DNA of 50,858 nt from the NCBI RefSeq assembly GCF_943193005.1, contig NZ_CALPCH010000017.1:1-50858 (forward strand). The letters are read 5' to 3'. The position numbers and the translations under genes were made by a program. Position 1 is the first letter of the stretch. Each line of letters opens with the position of its first letter. This DNA comes from Pumilibacter intestinalis. Its GTDB lineage: Bacteria; Bacillota; Clostridia; Christensenellales; Pumilibacteraceae. The notes under the pieces are model-generated. The model had not been told where the DNA came from, ran no database searches, and saw only the letters and a list, made by a program, of their open reading frames with translations. Shown here piece by piece: positions 33,000-42,318 of this stretch.

Positions 33000-33955
33000 A
33001 AATGCGCGACTACTTTTCGTCCAAAGCCGTGTCTTTGTGTTTTTGCGGCATAGCGGCGCTGTGCTGGGGCGCATTCGCGTATATTGCGGGCGCAAGCCCC
33101 GTTTTATTGTGGGGCAGCGAAATAATATTCGTTGCCGCCGTTATTTTGCGTTACTCGGCGGGCTACGCCGCAACAAACGCGAGACTGAAAAAGCTGAAAA
33201 GGAACAAAGACGAATTGTCCGAAAAATATCTTTTGGGCGAGCTTATGGAAAAGCCGCACGACGCCGTTGCCCGCGAATATTACTATGTGATGAAAGAGGT
33301 TTCGCGCTCGGCTATAGGCGAAGCGGAACGCGCGGCGCGCGAAAAAGAAGAATATTTCGAATACGTTGAAAAATGGATACACGAAATAAAAACTCCTCTC
33401 ACCGCCTGCTCTCTTATTTGCGACAACGGAGCGGACGAAGTAAAACTGCGCCGCGAGCTTAAACGCGCCGACAACCTCACCGATTCGGTGTTGCAATACG
33501 CGCGACTGCGAGGCGCGGAGCAAGACACCGTTATATCGCGCGTAAGCGTAGCCGACGTAATAGCCGAAGCCGTAAAAAGCCAACGCGAACTGCTTGTTGC
33601 GGCAAAAATAAGCGTAACGGCTCAAGGGGATTTCCCCGTTTGCACCGACGCAAAAGCGGTATCGTTCATACTGCGGCAACTGCTTATAAACTGCGCCAAA
33701 TACTGTTACGGTTGCGGCGTAAAAATAACCGCCGACAACGGAATTTTAACCGTTGCCGACAACGGCCCGGGAATAGCAGAGCACGAACTGCCGCGAATAT
33801 TCAACCGAGGCTTTACGGGCGAATACGGACGAAAAGCGGGCACCGGCATGGGGCTTTACATTGCGGCGGAACTGTGCAAACGGCTTGACATAGAATACGG
33901 CGCAAAGTCGGAACAAGGCAAAGGAACGGTTTTTACTTTCTCTTTCCCCCGCTAA
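32996..33955 (+). CDS. Sensor histidine kinase, BceS-like (intramembrane-sensing)
   Basis: A 319-residue kinase with two helices (about 11-31 and 36-56) and almost no outside loop, as in BceS-type kinases that sense through their partner ABC transporter. H box EKWIHEIKTPL (His129), N box QLLINCAKY, G1 DNGPGI, F box FNRGFTG and G2 GTGMGLYIA. It starts within the regulator's stop codon (ATGA). It is likely to respond to peptide antibiotics together with the ABC pair downstream. Confidence 0.92.
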   Translation: MKMRDYFSSKAVSLCFCGIAALCWGAFAYIAGASPVLLWGSEIIFVAAVILRYSAGYAATNARLKKLKRNKDELSEKYLLGELMEKPHDAVAREYYYVMKEVSRSAIGEAERAAREKEEYFEYVEKWIHEIKTPLTACSLICDNGADEVKLRRELKRADNLTDSVLQYARLRGAEQDTVISRVSVADVIAEAVKSQRELLVAAKISVTAQGDFPVCTDAKAVSFILRQLLINCAKYCYGCGVKITADNGILTVADNGPGIAEHELPRIFNRGFTGEYGRKAGTGMGLYIAAELCKRLDIEYGAKSEQGKGTVFTFSFPR

Positions 33956-33980
33956 ACCTTACAAAACCGTTAGATTACCG

Positions 33981-34010
33981 AAAGGCGGCGTTATACGTTT
34001 TGCCGCCTTT
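33981..34010 (+). terminator. Hairpin between kinase and ABC genes
   Basis: AAAGGCGGC (33981-33989) pairs with GCCGCCTTT (34002-34010). Only a short T stretch follows, so it may act as a partial terminator that lowers ABC expression relative to the kinase pair, or as a stabilising hairpin. Confidence 0.5.
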
Positions 34011-34021
34011 ATGCGTTATAC

Positions 34022-34040
34022 TTATTGCACAAAGCAATAA
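34022..34040 (+). promoter_or_regulatory. Inverted repeat next to the ABC gene's ribosome site
   Basis: TTATTGC-ACAAA-GCAATAA abuts GGAGG. It could be a regulator's operator or a small translational hairpin. A TTATACT box just upstream (34016-34022) might give a separate promoter. Confidence 0.4.
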
Positions 34041-34058
34041 GGAGGCAACCTAAAAAAC

Positions 34059-34823
34059 ATGAACAAAATACTCGAAGTGAGCAACCTAACAAAGCACTAC
34101 GGCAGCGGAAGCGTGCTCACCAAAGCACTCGACGGCATATCGTTAGAGCTTGCGAGCGGCGAATTCGTAGCCATAATGGGCGCGTCGGGCTCGGGCAAAA
34201 GCACTCTTTTGAACGTGATAGCCACAATAGACGGAGCAAGCTCGGGCACTGTAAAAATAGACGGGCAAAACGTGTGCGACATGCGCGAAGACGCCCTATC
34301 CGCGTTCAGGCGCGACAAGCTCGGATTTATCTTTCAGGATTACAACCTGCTCGATACTCTCACTATAGAAGAAAACATAGTTCTTCCGCTCAACCTGCAA
34401 AGAAAAACCGCGCAAGAAACGGAGAGCGAACTGCGCAAAGCGGCGGCGGCGCTCGGCATAGAGAGCCAGCTCAAAAAATTCCCGCACGAGCTTTCGGGCG
34501 GGCAGCGGCAACGGGCGGCGTGCGCACGCGCCATTATAACCTCTCCCGCTCTCGTGCTTGCCGACGAACCCACGGGTGCGCTCGACAGCAAAAACTCCAA
34601 ACTTTTAATGCAAACTTTCGAACTTATGAACCGCGAACTCGGCTCTACCATTTTAATGGTTACGCACGACGCGCTCGTAGGCAGCTACGCGAGCCGCGTG
34701 CTTTTTCTCAAAGACGGCAAAATTTGGAGCGAGCTCGTGCGCGGAAACCGCGACCGTCACGCGTTTTATTCCGAGATACTCTCGGTAACTTCGGCGCTCG
34801 GAGGTGACTCCGATGCTAGCTAA
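34059..34823 (+). CDS. ABC transporter ATP-binding protein, BceA-like
   Basis: A 254-residue MacB/BceA-type ATPase. Walker A GASGSGKST (41-49), Q loop FQDYNLLDTLT, signature LSGGQRQRAA, Walker B VLADEPTGALD, and the switch His in VTHDA. GGAGG lies 13 bases from the ATG, a rather long spacing. Its end overlaps the permease start by 11 bases. It powers the permease at 34813 in peptide-antibiotic detoxification and signalling. Confidence 0.93.
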   Translation: MNKILEVSNLTKHYGSGSVLTKALDGISLELASGEFVAIMGASGSGKSTLLNVIATIDGASSGTVKIDGQNVCDMREDALSAFRRDKLGFIFQDYNLLDTLTIEENIVLPLNLQRKTAQETESELRKAAAALGIESQLKKFPHELSGGQRQRAACARAIITSPALVLADEPTGALDSKNSKLLMQTFELMNRELGSTILMVTHDALVGSYASRVLFLKDGKIWSELVRGNRDRHAFYSEILSVTSALGGDSDAS

Positions 34824-36762
34824 ACTCGCCGCGAGAAACGTGCGCAGGCAAATAGGCAACTACGTAATATATTTTATAACGGTGTCGCTCACGGTGGGAC
34901 TAATGTTCGCCGTAAACGGCGCGATATTCGAAGAACAGCTCGTTGCCAGCGCACAAGCGATAACGGAATTGCGCATGGGACTTATCGCCATAACGGTGCT
35001 CGTATCGCTTATAGTGGCGTTCGTGCTCGGCTACGCTACGTCTTTTATGCTGAGACTGCGCAAACGCGAATTCGGAACTTATCTCACTTTGGGCATGACG
35101 CGCAAAAACATATTGCAAATATTCGTGCTCGAAACTCTCATATTGTGCTCGGTGGCGCTTTGCGCGGGCTTGGCGCTCGGATTGCTGTTTTATCAGGGAC
35201 TAATGGCCGTTATTACTAATATAACCGACGTTCCGTTTACGTTGGCCGCATACTCGCTTAAAGGATTACTGCTTACCGTGGGGCTTGTTATAGGAGTGTT
35301 CGCGCTGTCTTCGGCGACGAGCGCGATATACTTAAAACGAGTGAGCATATACAGCCTTTTGCACGGCGCCGAAAAACAGGAAAAAGGCGTAAAATATCCC
35401 GCAGTGTGGTTTGCCGTTACCGTAATATCGCTTGCCGCCGTAATAGCGAGTTGCATAGCTCTCGGCAAAACCATGAAAACCTCGGTTTTGGGCGTGGGCG
35501 AACAGCGCAACTATCCGATGTTTTTTTCGATTCTTACCTGCGCTTTGGGCATAATATTTTTCCATATAGGCTTAGCTAAAAGCATAGTGCCTTTACTGCT
35601 TAAAAACAAAAAATTCAAAAACCGCGGCACCAACTCGTTCGTCTTGCGCAAACTTTCGGGACGTTTGAGCGCCGACTCGGTAATGATGGGCGCGCTCGCC
35701 TTTCTTATAGCGTTTGCCATGATAGGCGCAAACGTATCTTACACTCAAAAAACGAGCGCCGCCGCCGATTTGGACAAAACCGTTCCGTTCGACGTTTCGG
35801 CGCAACTCGACGAAGACTCGCCCGTATTGCCCGACGACGCCGAAAAGATAATTTCGGAATACGCCACCGTAAACAAGCGGTTGGATTACGTTACTCGCAC
35901 GTCGGGAAACGACTACTTGCACGGGTTTACTCCGTGGCACGGCGAAGGGTACGCCTATCTGTACGACGTGTTTATTTCCGAAAGCGACTTTAACCGCGTG
36001 TTCGGTATTTTGGGATATTCGCCCGTAAACCTCGAAGGCGGATTTAAGATAATTCCCGGCGCGGCGCGAGCAAAAACCTGCGATTTTTCGGGCGCGCGAA
36101 TTCGCGACGGAAATTCCGAACTTAAATTCACGGGATTTATAGACTGCCCTTCGCCCTGGTCCAACTACTTTACCGCCGTTGTGCCCGACTCCGTTGCGGC
36201 AAGCATGGAAAAAGAGTACGATTGCGTGGTTTTCGACCTTAAAGAAGACAGGTTCGACGCAACCGGTTTGCGCAATGAGTTGAGTTACGTAAACAACTCG
36301 TGGGGCTACGACATACTGCGTTGCGACTACAACGTACGCGAATACAGCCGCATTACAATGGGCGCGCAGACCGCCGTATTCATTGTAGCGGCGCTGTATA
36401 TATCAATAATATTCGTATTCATGTGCATGGCGATACTCGCGCTGAAAACGCTATCGGGAATAGCCGAAGACAAAACGCGCTACAACGCTCTTTACAAGTT
36501 GGGCGCAAGCAAGCGCGACCTTGCACGCGCACTGTTTAAGCAAACATTTGTTTTCTTCTTTCTGCCGTTTGCCCTGCCCGTATTGCTGAGTATTCCCGCG
36601 GGAATGATATGCGCAAATCTGGTTACGTGGACGGGATACGCCGAAATAGCGGTTCAGTCGCGCATTGCGTCGGGCATTATCGCGCTTGTTTTAACCGCCG
36701 TTTACGCACTGTACTACTCGGCGACTTACCTCGTAACAAAACGCTCGGTCATAAAAGCGTAA
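34813..36762 (+). CDS. ABC transporter permease, BceB-like
   Basis: A 649-residue FtsX-domain permease with about ten membrane helices and one large outside domain (about 330-520) before the last helices, the BceB layout. The N-terminus AKLAARNVRRQIGNYVIYF is typical. ATG at 34813 has GGAGG 8 bases before it; a GTG nine bases upstream overlaps that site. Its outside domain would bind the peptide and pass the signal to the kinase encoded at 32996. Confidence 0.92.
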   Translation: MLAKLAARNVRRQIGNYVIYFITVSLTVGLMFAVNGAIFEEQLVASAQAITELRMGLIAITVLVSLIVAFVLGYATSFMLRLRKREFGTYLTLGMTRKNILQIFVLETLILCSVALCAGLALGLLFYQGLMAVITNITDVPFTLAAYSLKGLLLTVGLVIGVFALSSATSAIYLKRVSIYSLLHGAEKQEKGVKYPAVWFAVTVISLAAVIASCIALGKTMKTSVLGVGEQRNYPMFFSILTCALGIIFFHIGLAKSIVPLLLKNKKFKNRGTNSFVLRKLSGRLSADSVMMGALAFLIAFAMIGANVSYTQKTSAAADLDKTVPFDVSAQLDEDSPVLPDDAEKIISEYATVNKRLDYVTRTSGNDYLHGFTPWHGEGYAYLYDVFISESDFNRVFGILGYSPVNLEGGFKIIPGAARAKTCDFSGARIRDGNSELKFTGFIDCPSPWSNYFTAVVPDSVAASMEKEYDCVVFDLKEDRFDATGLRNELSYVNNSWGYDILRCDYNVREYSRITMGAQTAVFIVAALYISIIFVFMCMAILALKTLSGIAEDKTRYNALYKLGASKRDLARALFKQTFVFFFLPFALPVLLSIPAGMICANLVTWTGYAEIAVQSRIASGIIALVLTAVYALYYSATYLVTKRSVIKA

Positions 36763-36782
36763 AGCAAAAAAGCTCATACGAA

Positions 36783-36823
36783 AAAGCCATCGAACTCGCG
36801 TCCGATGGCTTTACGTTTGTTTT
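36783..36823. terminator. Bidirectional terminator
   Basis: AAAGCCATCG (36783-36792) pairs perfectly with CGATGGCTTT (36803-36812). T-rich sequence follows on the plus strand (ACGTTTGTTTT) and TTTTTCG on the minus strand, so it can end both the BceB-like gene and the convergent purine permease gene. Confidence 0.85.
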
Positions 36824-36844
36824 AGGTAAATCGGGTATTACCGT

Positions 36845-38509
36845 TTACACTTTTGCCGGCAAGAAGAAATAAAGAACGAACAATACCGTGATTATGAGCA
36901 GCACCACCGAAATGTTGAATTTGGGTTTTACCGCCGCGGCGTCTTTGTTCTTTACCGCGGCGTACTTTATCATATCTACCGCGTAGCAGAAAAGGTTGAT
37001 GATTACGTAGGATATCATGCCTATGCCTATGCCGTCGGTTATGGAGTACGCAAGCGGCATCATTATAATGGTAAGGAAGGCGGGAACGGCTATTTTGAGA
37101 TTGGTGAAGTCTATGTTCTTTACGTTAGACATCATGAGCACGCCCACGTACATCAAAGCGCCCGCAGCGGCGGCAGGAGGAATGAATGCGAACACGGGGA
37201 GAGCAAATATCGCAAGAGCAAAGAGTATCGACGTGGTGAGCGCGGTAAGTCCGGTTTTGCCGCCCGCGGCAACGCCCGTGCCCGACTCTACGAAGGTGGT
37301 AACGGTGGAGGTGCCGAGCATTGCGCCGCCGCAAGTTGCCACGGCGTCGCTCATCATAATGCGGTTAAAGCGCACGGGCTTGCCGTTTTTGTCGAGAAGG
37401 TTAGCTTTTGTACAGCAACCGAGCACCGTCCCCATGGTGTCGAACATGTCTATCATGCAGAACGACAAAATGGTTACGAACACCGTAAGCAAACTGCCCG
37501 CGGGGAAATGAATGTCGTGGAACGCCGCGAGGAACGAGCCGCCTTGAGCGGCGTCCATAGAAAAGAAGTTCTTAAAGTTCTCCCAGAATTTCCACGTTAC
37601 TCCGCTCGACTTGCCGAGGAGTATGTCGTAGTCTACTATTTGGAACGCCATTCCCGCAAAAGTTGCTATTATTATGCCGAGAATTACCGAACCTTTTATT
37701 TTGTAATGCGACAGTATGGCAATAGACAACAACGAAATAAGCGCTACGCAAGCGGTTTTTGCGGCAGGCGCGCTTCCGCTTATAACGTTTATTATCTGTC
37801 CGCCCCAGTTGGTAAAGTCTACAAGGTCTATTTGAGTAAACGGACTGTGAACTATAAGTCCGGCGTTTTGCATGCCTATGTAAGCTATAAACAAACCTAT
37901 GCCCACGGGAATAGCCACGCGGATACCTGCGGGTATAGCCTCGAATATCTTTTCGCGTATGCCTATGAGCCTGCCCGTTTCTTTATCGTGTCCGCAAGGA
38001 ACGACGGTGAGAATAAGGAACAGCACGCCCGAAATGAGCACCATGAGCATAGCCGTGCCGAACGAGAATTTCATTCCCATGCCGTACGAGGCACCGCTTA
38101 TCAGTCCGCCCACAGCGGCGTTCAGTCCCATGCCGGGAGCTTGAGCAAGCGGCATCTTTGCAAACAACGCCATTAAGAGAGTTCCTATAAGAGCGCCGAG
38201 CGCGGTTGCGATAAACACCGACGACCAAAGCGGCTCACTCGAATCGAACCCGATTATTTGGTTGGGGTTAACGGTGAGTATGTATGCCATTGCGAGGAAC
38301 GTTGCGAGTCCCGCAAAGATTTCCGTGCCCACCGTAGAGCCCGACTTGCTGATACCGAAGAATTTATCGAACTTGCCGATTTTCTTGCCCGGTACCGTCT
38401 TTGCCGCGGTTGCGGCTTCGCCCGAAGGGGTACCCCCCCCCGCGGTCGTGACTGCCGACTCTTCCGCTACGGCGGTTTCTTCGGCAATCGTTTGCTTCTG
38501 TTCGTCCAT
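36845..38509 (-). CDS. NCS2-family purine permease (AzgA/PbuG-like)
   Basis: A 554-residue membrane protein of the adenine/guanine/hypoxanthine group. KIGKFDKFFGISKSGSTVGT followed by EIFAGLATFLAMAYILTVNP is the family's start, and FVESGTGVAAGGKTGLTA its conserved loop. About 45 extra residues at the N-terminus contain AVTTAGGGTP, encoded across nine G. Start supported by GGAGGAAACAT-ATG. The salvage enzyme gene at 39000 is on the same strand, 490 bases upstream, which fits hypoxanthine/guanine uptake. Confidence 0.9.
   Translation of the reverse strand: MDEQKQTIAEETAVAEESAVTTAGGGTPSGEAATAAKTVPGKKIGKFDKFFGISKSGSTVGTEIFAGLATFLAMAYILTVNPNQIIGFDSSEPLWSSVFIATALGALIGTLLMALFAKMPLAQAPGMGLNAAVGGLISGASYGMGMKFSFGTAMLMVLISGVLFLILTVVPCGHDKETGRLIGIREKIFEAIPAGIRVAIPVGIGLFIAYIGMQNAGLIVHSPFTQIDLVDFTNWGGQIINVISGSAPAAKTACVALISLLSIAILSHYKIKGSVILGIIIATFAGMAFQIVDYDILLGKSSGVTWKFWENFKNFFSMDAAQGGSFLAAFHDIHFPAGSLLTVFVTILSFCMIDMFDTMGTVLGCCTKANLLDKNGKPVRFNRIMMSDAVATCGGAMLGTSTVTTFVESGTGVAAGGKTGLTALTTSILFALAIFALPVFAFIPPAAAAGALMYVGVLMMSNVKNIDFTNLKIAVPAFLTIIMMPLAYSITDGIGIGMISYVIINLFCYAVDMIKYAAVKNKDAAAVKPKFNISVVLLIITVLFVLYFFLPAKV
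38433..38441 (-). repeat. G homopolymer (9) near the permease start
   Basis: Nine G on the coding strand around codons for AGGGT in the extra N-terminal segment. The frame is currently open; gain or loss of one G would stop the protein early. Confidence 0.9.
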
Positions 38510-38549
38510 ATGTTTCCTCCTATGAGTATTTTATAACAGGTTAATGCTT

Positions 38550-38628
38550 GTCATTGCGCTCAGCCGAGCGCGTAGCGCGAACGCCACGAGCGTAGCGAGT
38601 ATCGAGTTTACGAGCAGTCCAATCTCCT
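38550..38628. repeat. Dispersed repeat, 79-base copy
   Basis: GTCATTGCGCTCAGCC to TCCAATCTCCT, one base different from 2188-2266 by my reading. It lies before the purine permease; the permease's -10-like TTATAAAA is just beside it. Confidence 0.9.
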
Positions 38629-38663
38629 ACGAGAGAAAGGTACAGCCGCCGCACGGGTTTGAT

Positions 38664-38811
38664 GCAGGGGATTGCCGCGCGGCTACGCCGCTCGCAATGA
38701 CATGGTTACCCGCAGGGGATTGCCGCGGGCACTGCGTGCCCTCGCAATGACATGGTTACCCGCATGGGATTGCCGCGCGGCTACGCCGCTCGCAATGACA
38801 AGGTAGCCCGT
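38664..38811. repeat. Three tandem palindromic repeat units
   Basis: Units begin GCAGGGGATTGCCGCG or GCATGGGATTGCCGCG and end CTCGCAATGACA at spacings of 48 and 50 bases. Their centres are palindromic (GCGGCTACGCCGC, GGGCACTGCGTGCCC). They form part of the 38510-38999 gene-free stretch. Confidence 0.9.
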
Positions 38812-38999
38812 AAAAGGCGGCGGAGAAGGGTTGCGGATTGGCACAGCTGTGGGTGCGCCCGCGCGTGTGCCCTTATACGCTCGCCGTAAAGGCAACGGAG
38901 AGCGGTGCAGATACGCACAACAGGCGCAGTGCCCGCACGGGAGCGTACTTTGAGGTACGTGACCACGTGGGCACGAGCACGTAGTGCGTAGATGTGCCG
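38812..38999. other. GC-rich structured stretch, no gene seen
   Basis: The sequence directly after the hpt stop holds nested short inverted repeats, for example CGTAC-TTTGAG-GTACG and a CACGTG-containing arm. No credible reading frame or ribosome site is present. It may be a further repeat type, a terminator region or a small RNA. Confidence 0.4.
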
Positions 39000-39542
39000 C
39001 TATACGTTGCCGTAAATGCTGCGCTTCAAAATGCCCACATACGGCAAATTGCGGTATTGCTGCGCGTAATCCAGTCCGTAGCCCACAATGAATTCGTCGG
39101 CTATCTCGAAACAGGAGTAATCGGCTTTTATATCCACTTGGCGGCGGGAGGGCTTATCGAAAAGCGCAACGGTGGTAAACGACTTCGCTCCCCTGCCCAT
39201 TATTAGGTCGCGCATGCGAACGAGCGTGTGCCCCGAGTCCACTATATCCTCAACGAGTATCACGTCGCGCCCCTCCACCGAAGCGGCAAGGTCCATAACT
39301 ATCTTGGGCATGCCCGAGCTTTGGGCTTTTGAGCCGTAAGACGACACCGTCATGAAATCGAGCTGAACCGGCGTTTTCATTTCGCGCAACAAGTCGCAGA
39401 AAAAGAACACGCTTCCCTTAAGTACGCTTATGGCGAGCGGCTTGGAGTCTTTGAACTTTTCGTCGAGCCAACTCGCCGCCTCTTTCACCTTTTGCGCAAT
39501 CTGCTCGCGCGTAAGCACAATGCTTTCCAAATCTTTATGCAT
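39000..39542 (-). CDS. hpt: Hypoxanthine phosphoribosyltransferase
   Basis: A 180-residue cytoplasmic enzyme converting hypoxanthine or guanine plus PRPP to IMP or GMP. It has the PRPP-binding loop VILVEDIVDSGHTL (94-107), LKGSVFFFCDL, and LDFMTVSSYG, all standard for bacterial HPRT of this length. The start follows GAGGAGATATACTT. It sits just past the gyrA terminator with little room for a promoter, so it may depend on readthrough. Confidence 0.95.
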   Translation of the reverse strand: MHKDLESIVLTREQIAQKVKEAASWLDEKFKDSKPLAISVLKGSVFFFCDLLREMKTPVQLDFMTVSSYGSKAQSSGMPKIVMDLAASVEGRDVILVEDIVDSGHTLVRMRDLIMGRGAKSFTTVALFDKPSRRQVDIKADYSCFEIADEFIVGYGLDYAQQYRNLPYVGILKRSIYGNV

Positions 39543-39572
39543 AAGTATATCTCCTCGTCTTTGGCAAAAGCG

Positions 39573-39605
39573 AAAAACGGGGCGCGTTTTTGGGATACGC
39601 CCCGT
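39573..39605 (-). terminator. gyrA terminator
   Basis: On the minus strand ACGGGGCG and CGCCCCGT (39605-39577) form an 8-bp stem followed by TTTTTCGCTTTT. It lies 14 bases after the gyrA stop codon and about 30 before the hpt ATG. Confidence 0.8.
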
Positions 39606-39618
39606 CTTGCGTTTCGTT

Positions 39619-42123
39619 TTATTCTTCCGAGCCTTCTTCGAGTATCTCTTCTTCTTCGGGTTGAGCCACGGCTACGCAAACCACGTTGCCCTCGCCCTTC
39701 ATCTTCATCATGCGCACGCCCTGAGTGTCGCGGCTTATTTTGCTTATCTCTTTGGCGCGCATGCGTATTATCGTGCCGTTGTCGGCGATTATCATTACGT
39801 CGTCGTCGGGCGTAATCTGCTTGAGGTTTACGAGTCTGCCCGTCTTGCTGTTGAACGTGCCCGCTTTTATGCCCTTGCCCGCGCGGCTCTGCAATCTGTA
39901 GTCCTCTATATCGGTGCGCTTACCGTAACCGAACTGCGACACCGTGAGCACCTCGCTGCCGTCTTTAACAACGGTCATATCCACAATGTAGTCGTCTTCG
40001 TCTATCTTCATGGACTTAACGCCCTGTGCGCCGCGTCCCATAAGTCGAACGTCGTCTTCGGCGAAGCGTATGCACTTGCCCGCGCTCGATGCTATGAGTA
40101 TTTCGTCTCTGCCGCAGGTGAGCTGTACCGAAATGAGTTCGTCGCCCTCGGTGAGAGTTATGGCTATCTTGCCCACTTTGCGAATGGAGGCGAATTCTTC
40201 GAGCTTGGTCTTTTTAATGAGTCCGCGCTTTGTGGCCATTATAAGGTTGCCGCGCATATCCTCTTTAATGGGTATAACGGCGTTCACCTTTTCGCCCTCG
40301 CCGAGTTGCAAGAGGTTTACTATCGCCCTGCCGCGAGCCGTGCGCTCCGCCTCGGGCACTTCGTACGCCTTAATCGCGTATACCTTGCCGAAATTGGTGA
40401 AGAACAGCAAGTCGTCGTGCGTGCACGTAACGAACATGTTCTCCACAAAGTCCTCTTCTTTGGGACGGTGAGCAGTAATGCCCTTGCCGCCGCGGTGCTG
40501 TGCGCGGTATTCCGCCGTGGGCAAACGCTTGATATATCCGAAATGGGTCATGGATATAACCACGTCTTCGCGCTCGATGAGGTCGCCTATATCTATCTCG
40601 TTGTAGTCTATGCAAAGCTCGGTTTTTCTCGGCGTTGCGTATTTTTCTTTGATTTCGTTGAGCTCGGTCTTTACTATCTCTTCCACTCTGTGAGGATTGG
40701 CTATAATGTTCTTAAGGTCGGCAATGGTCTCTTTGAGAGCGGCGAGTTCGGCGCGAAGGTGCTCCACCTCCAAACTCGTTAAGCGTTGCAAGCGCATTTC
40801 GAGTATGGCGTTCGCCTGCTTGTCGGAGAGAATAAACTCGCTCATGAGTTTTTCGCTCGCCTCGAACTTGTCGCGGCTTGCCTTGATTATCGCCACAACC
40901 TTGTCTATGTTGGCGAGAGCTTTTACAAGACCTTCGAGGATATGAGCGCGTTCCTCCGCTTTCTCGAGGTCGTAACGGGTGCGGCGAAGCACAACCTCTT
41001 TTTGATGCTCGAGATAGTAGTAGAGCATTTCTCTGAGATTGAGAATTTTGGGTTCGCCGTTCACGAGCGCGAGGAAAGTAATTCCGCCCGAAACCTGCAA
41101 TTCGGTGTGCTTGTAAAGCGTGTTGAGCACCACTTGCGCCTGCGCGTCGCGCTTAACCTCTATAACTATGCGCATGCCCTGGCGGTCGCTCTCTTCCTTA
41201 ACGTCGGAGATGCCCTCTATGCGCTTGTCTTTCACAAGGTCGGCTATGTGCTTAATGAGCTCGGCTTTGTTTACCTGATAGGGCAGTTCGGTAACTATTA
41301 TGCGCTGACGGGTCTGACTGCTGCCGTCGCGCATGGGATATTCTTCTATTTCGGTTTTGGCGCGCATTACCACGCCGCCCCTGCCCGTGCGGTAGGCGTG
41401 GCGGATATTCGCCCTGCCCATAATGAGTCCGCCCGTGGGATAGTCGGGCGCGGGTATATACTGCATAAGCTCGTCTACCGTAATTTCGGGATTGTCTATG
41501 AGTGCGCAAACGCCGTCTATTACCTCGCCCAAGTTGTGCGGCGGTATGTTGGTTGCCATGCCTACGGCTATGCCGTCGGAGCCGTTTACCAAAAGGTTGG
41601 GAAAGCGCGACGGGAGAACGGTGGGTTGCTCTAAAGTATCGTCGAAGTTGGGATACCAGTCAACCGTTTCTTTGTCTATATCGCGGAGCATCTCGCCCGC
41701 AATCTTACTGAGTCGTGCCTCGGTGTAACGCTGAGCCGCGGGAGGGTCGCCGTCTACCGAGCCGAAGTTGCCGTGACCGTCAACGAGCGGGCAACGAATG
41801 GAGAAATCCTGCGCCAAGCGCACGAGAGCCATATATACCGCGCTGTCGCCGTGAGGGTGGTACTTGCCGAGCACGTCGCCCACTATGCGGGCGCACTTGC
41901 GGTACGGCTTATCGGCGAACAGGTTGAGTTCGCCCATAGAGTAAAGTATACGGCGATGCACCGGCTTTAAGCCGTCGCGCACGTCGGGAATTGCACGCGA
42001 TACGTTAACCGCCATGGCGTAGGCTATAAAGGAGGTTTTCATTTCCTCTTCGAGCTGAACCTTGACGATTTTGGTGTTGTCTACGTGCTTTATTTCTTCT
42101 TCCGAAAAGTTTCTCTTTTTCAT
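39619..42123 (-). CDS. gyrA: DNA gyrase subunit A
   Basis: An 834-residue type II topoisomerase subunit. It has [20 protein letters not shown], the catalytic Tyr133 in AAQRYTE, and the C-terminal pinwheel with the GyrA box QHRGGKG (about 530). In the quinolone region, [18 protein letters not shown] has Ser94 (E. coli Ser83) but Met98 at the position of E. coli Asp87. It acts with the GyrB subunit encoded upstream at 42396. Start: GAGGAAAATAGA-ATG. Confidence 0.97.
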   Translation of the reverse strand: MKKRNFSEEEIKHVDNTKIVKVQLEEEMKTSFIAYAMAVNVSRAIPDVRDGLKPVHRRILYSMGELNLFADKPYRKCARIVGDVLGKYHPHGDSAVYMALVRLAQDFSIRCPLVDGHGNFGSVDGDPPAAQRYTEARLSKIAGEMLRDIDKETVDWYPNFDDTLEQPTVLPSRFPNLLVNGSDGIAVGMATNIPPHNLGEVIDGVCALIDNPEITVDELMQYIPAPDYPTGGLIMGRANIRHAYRTGRGGVVMRAKTEIEEYPMRDGSSQTRQRIIVTELPYQVNKAELIKHIADLVKDKRIEGISDVKEESDRQGMRIVIEVKRDAQAQVVLNTLYKHTELQVSGGITFLALVNGEPKILNLREMLYYYLEHQKEVVLRRTRYDLEKAEERAHILEGLVKALANIDKVVAIIKASRDKFEASEKLMSEFILSDKQANAILEMRLQRLTSLEVEHLRAELAALKETIADLKNIIANPHRVEEIVKTELNEIKEKYATPRKTELCIDYNEIDIGDLIEREDVVISMTHFGYIKRLPTAEYRAQHRGGKGITAHRPKEEDFVENMFVTCTHDDLLFFTNFGKVYAIKAYEVPEAERTARGRAIVNLLQLGEGEKVNAVIPIKEDMRGNLIMATKRGLIKKTKLEEFASIRKVGKIAITLTEGDELISVQLTCGRDEILIASSAGKCIRFAEDDVRLMGRGAQGVKSMKIDEDDYIVDMTVVKDGSEVLTVSQFGYGKRTDIEDYRLQSRAGKGIKAGTFNSKTGRLVNLKQITPDDDVMIIADNGTIIRMRAKEISKISRDTQGVRMMKMKGEGNVVCVAVAQPEEEEILEEGSEE

Positions 42124-42160
42124 TCTATTTTCCTCAATATTAAACCAACTTTTACTTTCT

Positions 42161-42298
42161 CATGCATGGGATTGCTTCGCTACGCTCGCAATGACGGGAT
42201 ATATGCCCTCATGCATGGGATTGCTTCGCTACGCTCGCAATGACGGGATATATGCCCTCATGCACGGGATTGCTTCGCTACGCTCGCAATGACGGGTT
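42161..42298. repeat. Tandem 49-base repeat between gyrB and gyrA
   Basis: Almost three copies of a 49-base unit start at 42161, 42210 and 42259. Each contains GGGATTGCTTCGCTACGCTCG followed by CAATGACGGG, the core of the dispersed family, and a TATATGCCCT linker. Copy 3 has one visible change (CATGCACGGG). They fill much of the 272-base gyrB-gyrA gap. Confidence 0.95.
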
Positions 42299-42318
42299 GG
42301 GTGTGATATGGATTGCGC

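Noticed and set aside
38510-38560. Purine riboswitch before the permease
   Set aside because: The leader between the likely -10 and ATG is only about 20-25 bases, too short for an aptamer.
38683-38966. Short open frames in the repeat region before hpt
   Set aside because: They are translations of the palindromic repeat, without ribosome sites or protein-like composition; such frames are often misannotated as small proteins.
42161-42298. Possible CRISPR array
   Set aside because: The whole 49-base unit repeats with no variable spacers, and no cas genes are present.
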